A stretch of DNA of 64,000 nt from Intestinibacter bartlettii (GTDB lineage Bacteria > Bacillota > Clostridia > Peptostreptococcales > Peptostreptococcaceae): positions 930,001 through 994,000 of the forward strand of contig CP102273.1 in the NCBI GenBank assembly GCA_025148965.1. Direction: 5' to 3'. The notes beneath the pieces were generated by a model. The model saw nothing but the letters and a program-made list of their open reading frames with translations. It was not told the origin of the DNA and did not search any database. Within the stretch, counting starts at the first letter, position 1, and each line of letters opens with the position of its first letter. Made by a program: the position numbers and the translations under genes. Positions 27,049 to 36,575 of this stretch are shown piece after piece.

Positions 27049-28113
27049 ATGCATAGAACTGACGAAAGAGATACAATGTTTGCTAGAGCACATTACACAC
27101 CAGGGAGTGAAGCATATGAAGATTACTATAAGAGATTTCCCGAAAAAAAGAATATAGATGATAGTATGAGACATAGACCTGATTTATGTCAAGAAGGAAC
27201 AATGACTTATAATGAAGTTAATTCACCAATGGCAGCGAGCGCTTTTATGTTTATGAGAGATATTCTACCTTTATGTGAAGGTGAAGTAGCGCCTGAAAAG
27301 GTTGAGGTAAATCCTACAACTATGGCAAAGAGAATAAAGGGATTTGCTAAACATTATGGTGCTGTAGTGGTTGGAATTACAGAATTAAAGGATTATCATA
27401 TATATACACACAGGGGAAGAATTGAAAGTGATTATGGAAAAGAAGTACATTTAGATCATAAATACGCAATCGTTTTTGGATGTGAATTAGATAATGAAAT
27501 GATAAATAGATCTCCTATGATATGCGAAGTAATTGAAACTAGCAAATCTTATGTAGATGCAGCTATTATAGGAATGATCTTATCTTATTATATAAGAAGT
27601 TTAGGATATGAAGCTAGAAATCATATGGATAAAAACTATTTAGTAATGCCTACTTTAATTGCTAAGGATGCAGGAATAGGAGATATAGGAAGAAATTCAA
27701 TACTTACTAACAAGGATTATGGTTCAAGACTAAAATTAGGTGTAGTTACAACTAATTTACCTCTTGATATAGATGGATACAAAGATTTTGGTTTAGAAGA
27801 TTTCTGTAATCTATGTAAAAAATGTGCGCATAACTGTCCATCACATTCATTAACAGTAGGACCTAAATTTGATGAATTAGGTCAATATAATTGGCAAGTT
27901 GATAGAGAAACTTGCTATACAAAGTGGAGATACCTAGGAACTGACTGTGGAATGTGTATATCTGCCTGTCCATTTAGTCAAAACTTAGAAACTATAAAAA
28001 ATGCAGAAACTTTTAAAGGAGACGATGAGCTTATTAAAAAAGCATTAATGGAATACAAAAAGAAATTCGGACAAAGAGTATTCGTTCCAGGAAATCCAGC
28101 GTGGCTTAGATAG
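27049..28113 (+). CDS. Reductive-dehalogenase-like corrinoid/iron-sulfur protein, no Tat signal
   Basis: The 354 residues have no signal peptide. The central part (about 95-240) resembles the cobalamin-binding fold of RdhA and QueG. It ends in two [4Fe-4S] motifs: CNLCKKCAHNCP (C-x2-C-x2-C-x3-CP) and CYTKWRYLGTDCGMCISACP (C-x10-C-x2-C-x3-CP), the RdhA order. Known RdhA proteins carry a Tat signal and an rdhB partner; neither is seen. It is therefore probably a cytosolic relative, possibly reducing epoxides or halogenated metabolites (inference). AGGGAGGGG precedes the ATG; an extended -10 (TGTTATACT, 26947-26955) lies upstream. Confidence 0.7.
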   Translation: MHRTDERDTMFARAHYTPGSEAYEDYYKRFPEKKNIDDSMRHRPDLCQEGTMTYNEVNSPMAASAFMFMRDILPLCEGEVAPEKVEVNPTTMAKRIKGFAKHYGAVVVGITELKDYHIYTHRGRIESDYGKEVHLDHKYAIVFGCELDNEMINRSPMICEVIETSKSYVDAAIIGMILSYYIRSLGYEARNHMDKNYLVMPTLIAKDAGIGDIGRNSILTNKDYGSRLKLGVVTTNLPLDIDGYKDFGLEDFCNLCKKCAHNCPSHSLTVGPKFDELGQYNWQVDRETCYTKWRYLGTDCGMCISACPFSQNLETIKNAETFKGDDELIKKALMEYKKKFGQRVFVPGNPAWLR

Positions 28114-28190
28114 TGAAGAGAGATAATTTTAAAGGACTTATACCTGAAAAATGGGCAAATTCATATAACGTAACTAATAAAATGGCTTAA
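28113..28190 (+). pseudogene. Short coding-like stretch after the RdhA-like gene
   Basis: Frame 28113 (GTG overlapping the last base of the upstream TAG) reads VKRDNFKGLIPEKWANSYNV then TNKMA before TAA. The composition is protein-like, but there is no ribosome site. It could be the fossil C-terminus of the upstream gene, displaced by a frame change, or a coupled micro-ORF. Confidence 0.25.
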
Positions 28191-28195
28191 AATTA

Positions 28196-28240
28196 AAATA
28201 ATAGAGGAGTTGCCAAGGTAAACTTCAATTCCTCTATTTT
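28196..28240. terminator. Bidirectional terminator at convergent genes
   Basis: AAAATAGAGGAGTTG pairs with CAATTCCTCTATTTT (one mismatch) around a 15-base loop; A/T tails serve both strands. Confidence 0.88.
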
Positions 28241-28243
28241 ATT

Positions 28244-29086
28244 TTAATTTATAATAATTGTAGTAGTATCTAAAATGTTATCATAAATCCATTGAGCATT
28301 TTCAACAGCCAATCTAATACATCTATGACTTAATGCAGCACCTAAAGTGTCATTTATAATTTCCGTACCTTGGGCATTAAATAAAACTGAATGATAATAA
28401 TAAGAACCACGGATTCTAGTAGCATATTTTACTCTATATGAATCAGAACCAAAGTATGGTTTTCTTCCAGTTACATAGAATGTACCTTTTATAGTCGGCG
28501 TTTCAGGTTTTCCTACAGTACAAGACCATTTATAGAGTAATATCCACAGTTTATTATCTCCTTTTTTGAATATATAAGTTATTTTGTTCTCTAAATCAGT
28601 TGTAATTAAATTATTTGTTGGACTTTTAATATTATTATCATTTACAAATCTGGTCATATCTGTTTTAAAATATTCAAAATCGTAGCCTCCCGGAGGATTA
28701 CCATCATCAGATAGAAAGTAATTAAATATATAACCTTCTTTATCATTGAATATAACATGGTCCCAATCACCATTTGAGCTTAATACTTGCACAATAGATT
28801 TATCAGGAACTAATGCTACAGAGTTTGATTCTGAAGTAGGAAAAGATCTTAGAAATACATCAGTCCATATATATTTAGTTTTTGAAAGGTATTGATTATA
28901 AACATATCCTCTCTGGTTATTATATATAACCTCATACCAATCTTCAGCACCATCTAAGATTTCAACTTTTGAACCTTGGGGTATAACAGTAATTATATCA
29001 CCTGATGTAGACTTGCTACTCCTTAAGTTTAGGTTTGCAAGTGTATATTTATATATAGAATTGGATTCTCTTTTATAATTTTTCAT
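28244..29086 (-). CDS. L,D-transpeptidase with two SH3 domains, no signal peptide
   Basis: In 280 residues, two SH3b domains (about 14-68 and 70-128) precede a YkuD catalytic domain (about 160-280). The catalytic motif is HSVLFN...LSHRCIRLA: His and Cys are present, while the usual SHGC glycine is arginine, a variant. YkuD enzymes make 3-3 crosslinks in peptidoglycan outside the membrane. The start is well supported by GAGGAGATTACT, and residues 1-13 (MKNYKRESNSIYK) are charged, so no export signal is visible. SH3b domains bind wall peptides. Confidence 0.88.
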   Translation of the reverse strand: MKNYKRESNSIYKYTLANLNLRSSKSTSGDIITVIPQGSKVEILDGAEDWYEVIYNNQRGYVYNQYLSKTKYIWTDVFLRSFPTSESNSVALVPDKSIVQVLSSNGDWDHVIFNDKEGYIFNYFLSDDGNPPGGYDFEYFKTDMTRFVNDNNIKSPTNNLITTDLENKITYIFKKGDNKLWILLYKWSCTVGKPETPTIKGTFYVTGRKPYFGSDSYRVKYATRIRGSYYYHSVLFNAQGTEIINDTLGAALSHRCIRLAVENAQWIYDNILDTTTIIIN

Positions 29087-29152
29087 AGTAATCTCCTCAT
29101 ATATTAATTTTAGTATATTTATATGATATGATTAATCTAATTATGAAAAATA

Positions 29153-29187
29153 AAAACAGCCTAATTTCTTAAATTAAGCTGTTTTTA
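29153..29187 (-). terminator. Terminator of the symporter gene
   Basis: AAAAACAGCCTAATTT pairs with AAATTAAGCTGTTTTT (one mismatch). It lies downstream of the minus-strand symporter and upstream of the transpeptidase gene. Confidence 0.85.
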
Positions 29188-29214
29188 TTTATTTCTATTA
29201 AGTTTATAAATTTC

Positions 29215-30576
29215 TTATGAGTTATAAACATCTACATCTAATGTTTTTTCGGAATGTGATACAACTAAAGCTGTTGCAGCATCACCGATAACGTTAAGGG
29301 CGGTAGTGTACATATCCATTGGTCTATTTATTGCTATTATTAAAGCATATGCAATAAGTGTAGCATCGTTAGTATATCCCATACCAGAGATTACTGTAAA
29401 CAGAACTATCATTGAAGAACCAGGAGCAGATGGTGTTCCAACAGATGCTAGAAGTGCAAGTGCTGCAATTACAAGCATGTTTGTAATAGTAACTTCATAT
29501 CCTGAACTTGCTGCGATAAATATTGTTCCAACTACTTGCATTATAGCTGTACCATTCATATTGATTGTCATACCTAAAGGAAGAACAAATGATGCAACAT
29601 CCTCGCTTATACCAAGCTCTTCTTGTGTAGTTTTTAAATTTAATGATAATGCAGCTGCAGATGATGCTGCAGATACTGCTAAAAGTGCAACTTTACCCAT
29701 CTTTTTCATAAATGTTATAGGATTTAATTTAGTATTTAAATAAATAAATAATGGATATGATAAAATTAAACATAAAGTTGATGCAATTGTAACTGTTCCA
29801 AGATAAGCAAATGCAGGTTTAAGGTGTTCTATACCATAAACAGCAAATGTTCTAGTTATTAAAACAAATACAGCAACTGGTCCAAATTTAAATATTACAA
29901 AATTTAAAAATACTACTATTATATTGTTTATATCATGAAGTATATTTTTAAGAACAAGTATTTTATCTCCTAATTGGTTTATACAAAGACCAACAACTAC
30001 TCCTAAAAACACTATTGATAAAACACGTCCGTTTGTAACCATTACAGTACCAATATTGTTTGGAACAGCATCAAGTATTACCATTAGAGGATTTGAGCTT
30101 GAAGCAACTTCAGTAGTACCAGAACCAGTTATTGATACATTGAAAAATCCTAAGTGGTAAGTTATAAAGCCACATATGATTGCAACTATTAGTGCAACGA
30201 TTGATGTAGTTAAAAAACCTAATAACGTTTTACCAGATATACGACCAAGTTTTTTTGTATCACTAATTTCACACATAGCAAGTGCTATTGATGAGAAAAT
30301 CATTGGCACGATTATTAATTGTAGACAATTTATAAATAATTGACCGATTATATAGAATAAACCGATCGCATTTTTTCCTTCCTCCGTACTTATATCTTGA
30401 AAGAATAAATTATTTATAATATTCCAAGTTTCTTGATGTCCATTTGTTATTAAGTTCTCCCTTAAAAATAATAATAAAGCCCCTATTCCTAATCCTGCAA
30501 TAAGTGCAATTGCCATTCTTCTTGCTAGACTATTAACGTCCTGCTTTGGTTTGCTTGCTAAAGCTTCAGAAGTCAT
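29215..30576 (-). CDS. Dicarboxylate/amino acid:cation symporter (DAACS family)
   Basis: The 453 residues have about eight helices and the two re-entrant loop signatures: serine-rich AASSAAALSLNL and TINMNGTAIMQ, then GTPSAPGSSMIVLF with conserved prolines. This is the glutamate/aspartate/dicarboxylate symporter fold (GltP, TcyP and relatives) driven by Na+ or H+. Substrate (glutamate, cystine or C4 acids) cannot be decided by eye. AAAGGGGG precedes the ATG. It is a single-gene unit. Confidence 0.9.
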   Translation of the reverse strand: MTSEALASKPKQDVNSLARRMAIALIAGLGIGALLLFLRENLITNGHQETWNIINNLFFQDISTEEGKNAIGLFYIIGQLFINCLQLIIVPMIFSSIALAMCEISDTKKLGRISGKTLLGFLTTSIVALIVAIICGFITYHLGFFNVSITGSGTTEVASSSNPLMVILDAVPNNIGTVMVTNGRVLSIVFLGVVVGLCINQLGDKILVLKNILHDINNIIVVFLNFVIFKFGPVAVFVLITRTFAVYGIEHLKPAFAYLGTVTIASTLCLILSYPLFIYLNTKLNPITFMKKMGKVALLAVSAASSAAALSLNLKTTQEELGISEDVASFVLPLGMTINMNGTAIMQVVGTIFIAASSGYEVTITNMLVIAALALLASVGTPSAPGSSMIVLFTVISGMGYTNDATLIAYALIIAINRPMDMYTTALNVIGDAATALVVSHSEKTLDVDVYNS

Positions 30577-31048
30577 TTGAAAATCCCCCTTTAATATTTA
30601 ATATGATTGTTATTTATATATTTATAATAGTTAATATTTTAACACAAGTCTAATAACTTTTTAAACCATAATTAATAGATATATTTTATAAAAAAACAAT
30701 ATATAAATAAAATCTATTAATTATATAAAATTAATAGGTTATAATCTATGATTGATAAATAAATTTATAGATTAAGTATATAATTATAGAAAATATCGCC
30801 AGTAAAAAATAGTTTACAATATATTATAAAAATAAGCAAATTGCAGAGTTTTGTCAGAATGAAAATATTTTCAAAAATAAAAAATATGTTTTTTACGATA
30901 TTCATATATATATAAATACAGTTAACAGTATTTATATATATAATTGAATAAATTAAAATATATTTATAAAAAATTTGTGCTGTCTGGGAGATATTTAACA
31001 ATATTATAATTATTTTGTATTTTAAATTTATATAAAAAAACTATATGT
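30577..31048. other. Long intergenic region between divergent symporter and hcp genes
   Basis: About 470 very AT-rich bases contain no supported gene; a 78-codon minus-strand frame here lacks a ribosome site and is low-complexity. It must hold the symporter promoter (minus strand) near 30600-30700. Confidence 0.5.
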
Positions 31049-31090
31049 GTAACATAGGTTACCGATTATGTTTGCTTTTAAATATATAAT
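31049..31090 (+). promoter_or_regulatory. HcpR-type activator site and -10 of hcp
   Basis: The dyad GTAACATAGGTTAC (31049-31062; arms GTAAC/GTTAC, 4-base spacer) precedes a consensus -10 TATAAT (31085-31090). If transcription starts at 31097, the dyad is centred at -41.5, the classic class II position of Crp/Fnr activators; no good -35 is present, as expected. The Crp/Fnr gene at 33120 is the likely partner. Confidence 0.7.
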
Positions 31091-31171
31091 AAGAGCATAA
31101 GATACGACAAGAAATAGTAAAAGAAATCTTATTAATAATATATATAAATATTAAAAACGGAGGAATATAAA

Positions 31172-32893
31172 ATGGAAAATAAAATGTTTTGTTACCAATG
31201 TCAAGAGACAGCAGGATGTACAGGGTGCACAAAAGTAGGTGTTTGTGGAAAATCACCAGAATTAGCAAGATTACAAGATTTATTAATATATACTACTAAA
31301 GGATTATCAGAAGTTACAACTAGATTAAGAGAAGAAGGTAAAACTATAGATACTACAGTTAACCACTTAATAACTATAAACTTATTTAGCACGATAACAA
31401 ATGCTAACTTTGATGATGCAGTATTTTATGCAAGAATAAAAGAAACTTTAGCAACAAAAGAAACTTTATTAGCTAAATTAAATAATAAAGAAAACTTATC
31501 AGAAGCAGCTTTATGGAATGCTACAAGTGAAGTTGAAATGGATCAAAAAGTTTCATTATTAGAAAGAATAAAAAATTCATTCTCAAAAAATAAAGAAGCT
31601 ATAGATATAAATAAAATACTAGATGAAAAAGCACCATCAGTAGGTGTATTAGCTACAGAAAATGAAGATATAAGAAGTTTAAGAGAATTAATAACTTACG
31701 GAATAAAAGGTATGTCAGCATATATGAAACATGCTAATGCTTTAGGATATCAAAATGAAGAAATAGATGCTTTTATGCAAGCAACTTTAACTAAATTAAT
31801 GAACGATAATTTAGGTGCAGATGATTTAGTAGCTTTAGCATTAGAAACTGGTAAAGTTGGTGTTGATGCTATGGCTCTATTAGACTCAGCTAACACAGGA
31901 ACTTACGGACATCCAGAAATGACAAAAGTAAACATAGGTGTTAGAAACAACCCAGGTATACTTATATCAGGACACGACTTAAAAGACTTAGAATTATTAT
32001 TAAAACAAACTGAAGGAACTGGAGTAGATGTTTATACACATTCAGAAATGTTACCAGCTCACTACTACCCAGCATTCAAAAAATACTCTCACTTTGCAGG
32101 AAATTACGGAAATGCATGGTGGAAACAAAAAGAAGAATTTGAATCATTCAATGGGCCAATATTAATGACTACAAACTGTATAGTACCACCAAAAGCTAGC
32201 TACAAAGATAGATTATTCACAACTGGTGCTGCTGGATTTACAGGATGTAAACATATAGCTGGAAACAGTGAAAGTGATAAAGATTTCTCTGAAATAATAG
32301 AATTAGCAAAAACTTGCCAACCTCCAACAGAAATAGAAACTGGAGAAATAGTTGGTGGATTTGCTCACAACCAAGTATTCGCATTAGCTGATGCTGTAGT
32401 AGATGCAGTTAAATCAGGAGCTATTAAGAAATTCTTCGTAATGGCAGGATGTGACGGAAGAGCTAAATCAAGAAACTACTATACAGAATTTGCACAAGCT
32501 TTACCAAAAGATACAGTAATACTTACTGCAGGATGTGCAAAATACAAATACAATAAATTAAACTTAGGTGATATAGGTGGAATACCAAGAGTTTTAGATG
32601 CTGGACAATGTAATGACTCTTACTCATTAGCATTAATAGCTTTAAAATTAAAAGAAGTATTCGAACTTGAAGATATAAATGATTTACCAATAGCATTCAA
32701 TATAGCTTGGTATGAGCAAAAAGCTGTAATAGTATTATTATCATTATTATACTTAGGGGTTAAAAACATACACCTAGGACCAACTCTACCAGCATTCTTA
32801 TCACCAAATGTAGCTAAAGTATTAGTTGAAAACTTTGGAATAGGTGGAATAACTAACGTAGAAGATGATATAAAAATGTTCATGGAACAATAA
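31172..32893 (+). CDS. hcp: Hybrid cluster protein (hydroxylamine/NO reductase)
   Basis: This 573-residue protein has the N-terminal [4Fe-4S] motif C7-x2-C10-x8-C19-x5-C25 of strict-anaerobe Hcp (the extra Cys16 is not a ligand in the family). The hybrid-cluster ligands lie in [40 protein letters not shown] and [10 protein letters not shown], all intact. Hcp reduces nitric oxide or hydroxylamine and protects against nitrosative stress. No Hcr reductase gene is adjacent. Upstream lies the dyad described at 31049. Confidence 0.97.
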   Translation: MENKMFCYQCQETAGCTGCTKVGVCGKSPELARLQDLLIYTTKGLSEVTTRLREEGKTIDTTVNHLITINLFSTITNANFDDAVFYARIKETLATKETLLAKLNNKENLSEAALWNATSEVEMDQKVSLLERIKNSFSKNKEAIDINKILDEKAPSVGVLATENEDIRSLRELITYGIKGMSAYMKHANALGYQNEEIDAFMQATLTKLMNDNLGADDLVALALETGKVGVDAMALLDSANTGTYGHPEMTKVNIGVRNNPGILISGHDLKDLELLLKQTEGTGVDVYTHSEMLPAHYYPAFKKYSHFAGNYGNAWWKQKEEFESFNGPILMTTNCIVPPKASYKDRLFTTGAAGFTGCKHIAGNSESDKDFSEIIELAKTCQPPTEIETGEIVGGFAHNQVFALADAVVDAVKSGAIKKFFVMAGCDGRAKSRNYYTEFAQALPKDTVILTAGCAKYKYNKLNLGDIGGIPRVLDAGQCNDSYSLALIALKLKEVFELEDINDLPIAFNIAWYEQKAVIVLLSLLYLGVKNIHLGPTLPAFLSPNVAKVLVENFGIGGITNVEDDIKMFMEQ

Positions 32894-33074
32894 GAAATAA
32901 ATATTTAAAAATAGAATATCAAACAACATGATTAAAACGATAATTATGATATGTAAATAGAATATTAAAATTATATAGGCATAAATAATCAATCTAATAA
33001 ATCTATCAAATATGTAGAGCTTCCTTAAATATAAAATAATCTACACATTTGAATCAATATAATTTACTATGCAT

Positions 33075-33117
33075 TAAAAAACTCCATTTCGACATAATAT
33101 CGGGATGGAGTTTTTTT
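33075..33117. terminator. Bidirectional terminator between hcp and the Crp/Fnr gene
   Basis: AAAAAACTCCAT pairs with ATGGAGTTTTTTT; further CG/CG pairing closes the loop. Tails suit both strands. The 180 bases from 32894 to here hold nothing else recognised. Confidence 0.9.
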
Positions 33118-33119
33118 AA

Positions 33120-33761
33120 TTATTCATCTAAGACTTTTAATAGTTGATCTAAATCTAAGATTTTTATAGTATCTTTATAATAATCTATTATACCGCTATC
33201 TTTCATATTGATTAACTCTCTAGATAGAGAAGGTCTTGGAATACCTAAAGTTTCGGCAAGTTTCTGTTTAGTCATATTTATATTTATAAGATGGCTATTT
33301 TGTTTATTATACTCATCCAAAATATAATTGCTGATTTTTTGGCGTATACTATTGTAGGATAATCGTTCTATAGATTTATTTAAAGTTAAAATTTTATTGC
33401 TTAAATCTCTTAAAAACATCTCTAAGAAATCGGGATGTGTATAAGTAAACTGTTTAAAGTTCTCCCTTGATATAAAAAGTATTTCTGATTTTGAAGAAGA
33501 AATTACAGTTGCTGGATATTTATTTACGTCTGAGAATATAATTACTTCGCCAAATAAATGACCAGGGCCGAATGATGTCATTTGTATAACTTTGTTGCTC
33601 AACATTCGTTTAATATCGATAGAGCCACTAAGTACTATACCAATAGCAACGCACTCATCACCCTCAATAGCAATAATATCATTTTGAGAAAAAGATTTTA
33701 TTTGATAATATGTATCTTTAAAGAAATCGATGATTTCTTCTTTATTCATAGTAAAAAACAT
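33120..33761 (-). CDS. hcpR: Crp/Fnr-family regulator, HcpR-like
   Basis: A GTG at 33773 is part of the AAAGGTGG site, so ATG 33761 (213 residues) is the start. The cyclic-nucleotide-binding-like sensor domain (about 10-125, with FGPGHLFGEVIIFSD) is followed by a dimerisation helix and a C-terminal HTH (about 170-200: TKQKLAETLGIPRPSLSRELINMKDSG). There are no N-terminal cysteines for an Fnr-type cluster; HcpR proteins are thought to use heme or to sense NO. It is convergent with hcp and the hcp promoter has the matching dyad, so the name is by context. Confidence 0.75.
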   Translation of the reverse strand: MFFTMNKEEIIDFFKDTYYQIKSFSQNDIIAIEGDECVAIGIVLSGSIDIKRMLSNKVIQMTSFGPGHLFGEVIIFSDVNKYPATVISSSKSEILFISRENFKQFTYTHPDFLEMFLRDLSNKILTLNKSIERLSYNSIRQKISNYILDEYNKQNSHLININMTKQKLAETLGIPRPSLSRELINMKDSGIIDYYKDTIKILDLDQLLKVLDE

Positions 33762-34079
33762 GTCTATTACCACCTTTAATATCTATTTGTTTATTATAAT
33801 TATTTTATGCAAATTATAATAAACAATAATATCATTGAATTATATAGTTAATCAATTATTTTTTGATAACATAAATGTAGCTAAAAAATTAAAATATATA
33901 TATTAAAATAATATTTTTAATATACTTTAAGTATTTACTAAAATTTATAAAAAATTATGGATATTTGTTATAAAATAACCTATAATTGTAAATACTATGT
34001 TTGAAGCATTAAAAAGTGATGTTTTACATAATTAAATATATCATTAAATAATAGATATAAAATACAGGAGGAAGAATAT
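33762..34079. other. Divergent intergenic region (Crp/Fnr gene and DUF1858 gene)
   Basis: About 318 AT-rich bases. It must contain two divergent promoters. An inverted repeat GTTATAAAATAAC (33969-33981) lies about 100 bases before the DUF1858 gene but does not match the hcp dyad. No gene or RNA is supported. Confidence 0.4.
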
Positions 34080-34262
34080 ATGATAACAAAAGACATGACA
34101 ATAGGAGAAATATTAAGAGTTAAACCAGAATCTGCACAAGTTTTAATGGATATGGGAATGGGATGCTTAGGATGCCCATCAGCTCAATTTGAAACTTTAG
34201 AACAAGCTTGTGAAGTACACGGACAAGATGTAGAAGATATATTAGCAAAATTAAATAAATAA
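34080..34262 (+). CDS. DUF1858 small cysteine protein
   Basis: The 60 residues form a single DUF1858 domain: [43 protein letters not shown]. The [11 protein letters not shown] motif carries the CxxC pair, with a third cysteine 15 residues on. DUF1858 domains are often found beside Hcp, ScdA/YtfE-type repair proteins or persulfide-handling proteins and are thought to bind Fe-S or di-iron partners. Its place beside hcp and its regulator suggests nitrosative or redox stress (inference). AGGAGG precedes the ATG. Confidence 0.9.
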   Translation: MITKDMTIGEILRVKPESAQVLMDMGMGCLGCPSAQFETLEQACEVHGQDVEDILAKLNK

Positions 34263-34289
34263 TAATTGCTTAATTAATAATAATATTTT

Positions 34290-34320
34290 AAGGCCAGTGA
34301 AAAATGTTCACTGGTCTTTA
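34290..34320 (+). terminator. Terminator after the DUF1858 gene
   Basis: AAGGCCAGTGA pairs with TCACTGGTCTT (one wobble) around 7-8 bases, ending in TTTATTT. Confidence 0.88.
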
Positions 34321-34519
34321 TTTATTTATAAATAAAATGTGATGTAGGCAAAATACAAGACAGAGATAAATTAAATATAAGTGTAGGGTAACAGGATACA
34401 TTTTATATAAAATCATTTGTAATAGGGTTTAAGACAATATAGTTATGGACTAGTCTCAGAATATTTATATCTATAAATTTAATAAAGATAAAAAAATTAT
34501 TAAAATGATAAAAAAAGTG

Positions 34520-34548
34520 TTGAAACAATATATTATTTAGTTTATAAT
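34520..34548 (+). promoter_or_regulatory. Consensus promoter of the siderophore transporter operon
   Basis: TTGAAA (34520-34525) and TATAAT (34543-34548) are spaced by exactly 17 bases. The start of transcription would be near 34555, just before the Fur box. Confidence 0.85.
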
Positions 34549-34559
34549 ATACACAAATA

Positions 34560-34576
34560 ATGATAATCGTTATCAT
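34560..34576 (+). promoter_or_regulatory. Fur box
   Basis: ATGATAATCGTTATCAT is a perfect dyad (ATGATAA, TCG, TTATCAT) and matches the Fur consensus GATAATGATAATCATTATC closely. It covers about +6 to +22 of the predicted transcript, so iron-loaded Fur would block transcription. Confidence 0.9.
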
Positions 34577-34621
34577 GTGTTTATCATTATTTATATATAA
34601 AGGGCTAGGAGAAATAAAATC

Positions 34622-35575
34622 ATGAAAAAAAGATATTTGACGCTTATATTAATTACTTTATGTATAATTTCTTTGCTATTAGGAGCTAAAAGCATAAATA
34701 TAGCAGATATACTTACTGGGCATGATGAATCAATGCATCTTATGATGGTTAGTAGAATACCGAGATTAATAAGTACACTTGTAGCAGGTAGTGCTATGAG
34801 TATATGTGGTTTAATAATGCAACAAATAAGTCAAAATAAATTTGTTTCACCAACTACAGGAGCAACAATAGATTCAGCAAAACTTGGTATAGTAATTGCA
34901 ATGGTTTTAGTACCAGGAGCAACAACTATGCAAAAGGCTATGATATCATTTGTTTTTGCACTAGCTGGAACAATGTTATTTATGACTTTTTTAAAAAATT
35001 TAAAAGTAAAGAGTGTGATATTCGTTCCACTTGTAGGTATTATGTTTGGTAATATAATTGGCTCAATAACTACTTACATTGGGTACGAATTTGACATAAT
35101 GCAAAATGTTAACTCATGGTTACAAGGTAATTTTTCAATGATCTTAAAAGGAAATTATGAATTATTATATTTATCAATACCACTAATGGCAATTGCATTT
35201 TTCTATGCGCACAAATTCACAGTTGTTGGAATGGGTGAAGATTTTGCAACAAACTTAGGACTTGATTACAATAAAATTGTAAATCTTGGACTGATAATAG
35301 TATCTATAGTAACTGTTTGTGTAGTTATTATAGCTGGTGAAATCCCTTATATAGGGTTAATAGTACCAAATTTAGTTTCACTATATAAAGGAGACAATGT
35401 ACACGAGAATATATTAGATACTGCATTATTTGGGGCAATATTTGTTTTATTCTGTGATATTCTTGCAAGAGTATTTGTCTACCCTTATGAGCTTTCTGTA
35501 GGTCTTACAGTTGGTGTAATAGGTAGTGGAATGTTCCTTTATTTAGTTTTAAGGAGGAAATCATATGCAAGCTAA
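34622..35575 (+). CDS. yclN: Iron-siderophore ABC transporter permease (YclN-like)
   Basis: This 317-residue FecCD/BtuC-type permease has about nine helices and starts MKKRYLTLILITLCIISLLLG. The motifs VSRIPRLISTLVAGSAMSICGLIMQ and PYIGLIVPNLVSLYKGD belong to the subfamily that imports catecholate or petrobactin-type siderophores. It overlaps the second permease by 11 bases. The Fur box upstream indicates an iron substrate. Confidence 0.9.
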   Translation: MKKRYLTLILITLCIISLLLGAKSINIADILTGHDESMHLMMVSRIPRLISTLVAGSAMSICGLIMQQISQNKFVSPTTGATIDSAKLGIVIAMVLVPGATTMQKAMISFVFALAGTMLFMTFLKNLKVKSVIFVPLVGIMFGNIIGSITTYIGYEFDIMQNVNSWLQGNFSMILKGNYELLYLSIPLMAIAFFYAHKFTVVGMGEDFATNLGLDYNKIVNLGLIIVSIVTVCVVIIAGEIPYIGLIVPNLVSLYKGDNVHENILDTALFGAIFVLFCDILARVFVYPYELSVGLTVGVIGSGMFLYLVLRRKSYAS

Positions 35576-36575
35576 TCTAGAGAGAAATAAAATAGGTAAA
35601 AAGATAGGAAAAGTGGATAGAAAACAAAATTTATATATGCCGATAATAGTATTATCTCTAATGATATTAGCATCATCGTTATTATTCTTATTTATGGGAA
35701 TCAACAAAGGGAGTATGGATTATGCTCTTTCAAAAAGAATACCTAGATTAATAGCAATAATTCTGACAGGTGGATGCATCGGATTTTCAACAATAATCTT
35801 CCAAACTATAACGGACAACAGAATCTTAACTCCAAATGTAATGGGTATAGATTCTCTATATGTAGCAATACAAACTATGTTAATATTTGCTTTTGGTTCA
35901 AGTAGTGCATTTGTATCAAATAAGAAAATAAACTTTTTAATTTGCCTAGTATTTATGATTTTAGGAACATCTTTACTATACAAGTTAATATTTAAAAAAG
36001 ATAATGCAAACATAATATTTGTATTATTAATAGGTATGATTTGTGGTACATTTTTCAGAAGTTTATCATCATTTATGCAAATGGTAATTGATCCAAATGA
36101 ATATTTAGTTCTTCAAAACAAATTATTTGCTAGTTTTAACAATGTAAATGTAGATATATTATTCTTATCTATAATATTAGTTCTACTTATGATTCCATTT
36201 GTTTGGGATGATATAAAATACTATGATGTAATGAGTTTAGGTAAAGATCAAGCAATTAACTTAGGTGTTGACTATGACAAAATAATGAAAAAATCATTTG
36301 TGATAATAGCAATACTTATAGCAATTTCAACATCTTTAGTAGGACCTCTTACATTCTTAGGAATTTTAGTAGCAAATATAACTAGAGAAATGATGAAAAC
36401 ATATAAACATAGTTATTTAATAACTGTATCAATATTAGTAAGTATATTTACATTAGTATTTGGTCAGGTATTAATGGAGAGAATTTTACATTTAAGTACA
36501 CCTGTTAGTGTAGTAATTAATATGATAGGCGGTATTTACTTTATGTATCTACTTTACAAGGAGAGTCGAATATGA
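35565..36575 (+). CDS. yclO: Iron-siderophore ABC transporter permease (YclO-like)
   Basis: This 336-residue second FecCD-type permease starts inside the end of yclN behind AAGGAGG. A 25-residue charged N-tail precedes the helices. SKRIPRLIAIILTGGCIGFSTIIFQTI and GPLTFLGILVANITREMMKTYKH are the family signatures. It pairs with YclN as a heterodimeric channel. Its stop overlaps the ATPase start (ATGA). Confidence 0.9.
   Translation: MQANLERNKIGKKIGKVDRKQNLYMPIIVLSLMILASSLLFLFMGINKGSMDYALSKRIPRLIAIILTGGCIGFSTIIFQTITDNRILTPNVMGIDSLYVAIQTMLIFAFGSSSAFVSNKKINFLICLVFMILGTSLLYKLIFKKDNANIIFVLLIGMICGTFFRSLSSFMQMVIDPNEYLVLQNKLFASFNNVNVDILFLSIILVLLMIPFVWDDIKYYDVMSLGKDQAINLGVDYDKIMKKSFVIIAILIAISTSLVGPLTFLGILVANITREMMKTYKHSYLITVSILVSIFTLVFGQVLMERILHLSTPVSVVINMIGGIYFMYLLYKESRI

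Noticed and set aside
30765-31001. 78-codon minus-strand reading frame
   Set aside because: No ribosome site, low-complexity Ile/Tyr/Phe composition from AT-rich intergenic DNA, and no recognisable family.
33969-33981. GTTATAAAATAAC as a second HcpR site
   Set aside because: The arms are different from GTAAC/GTTAC and spacing to a promoter cannot be set.
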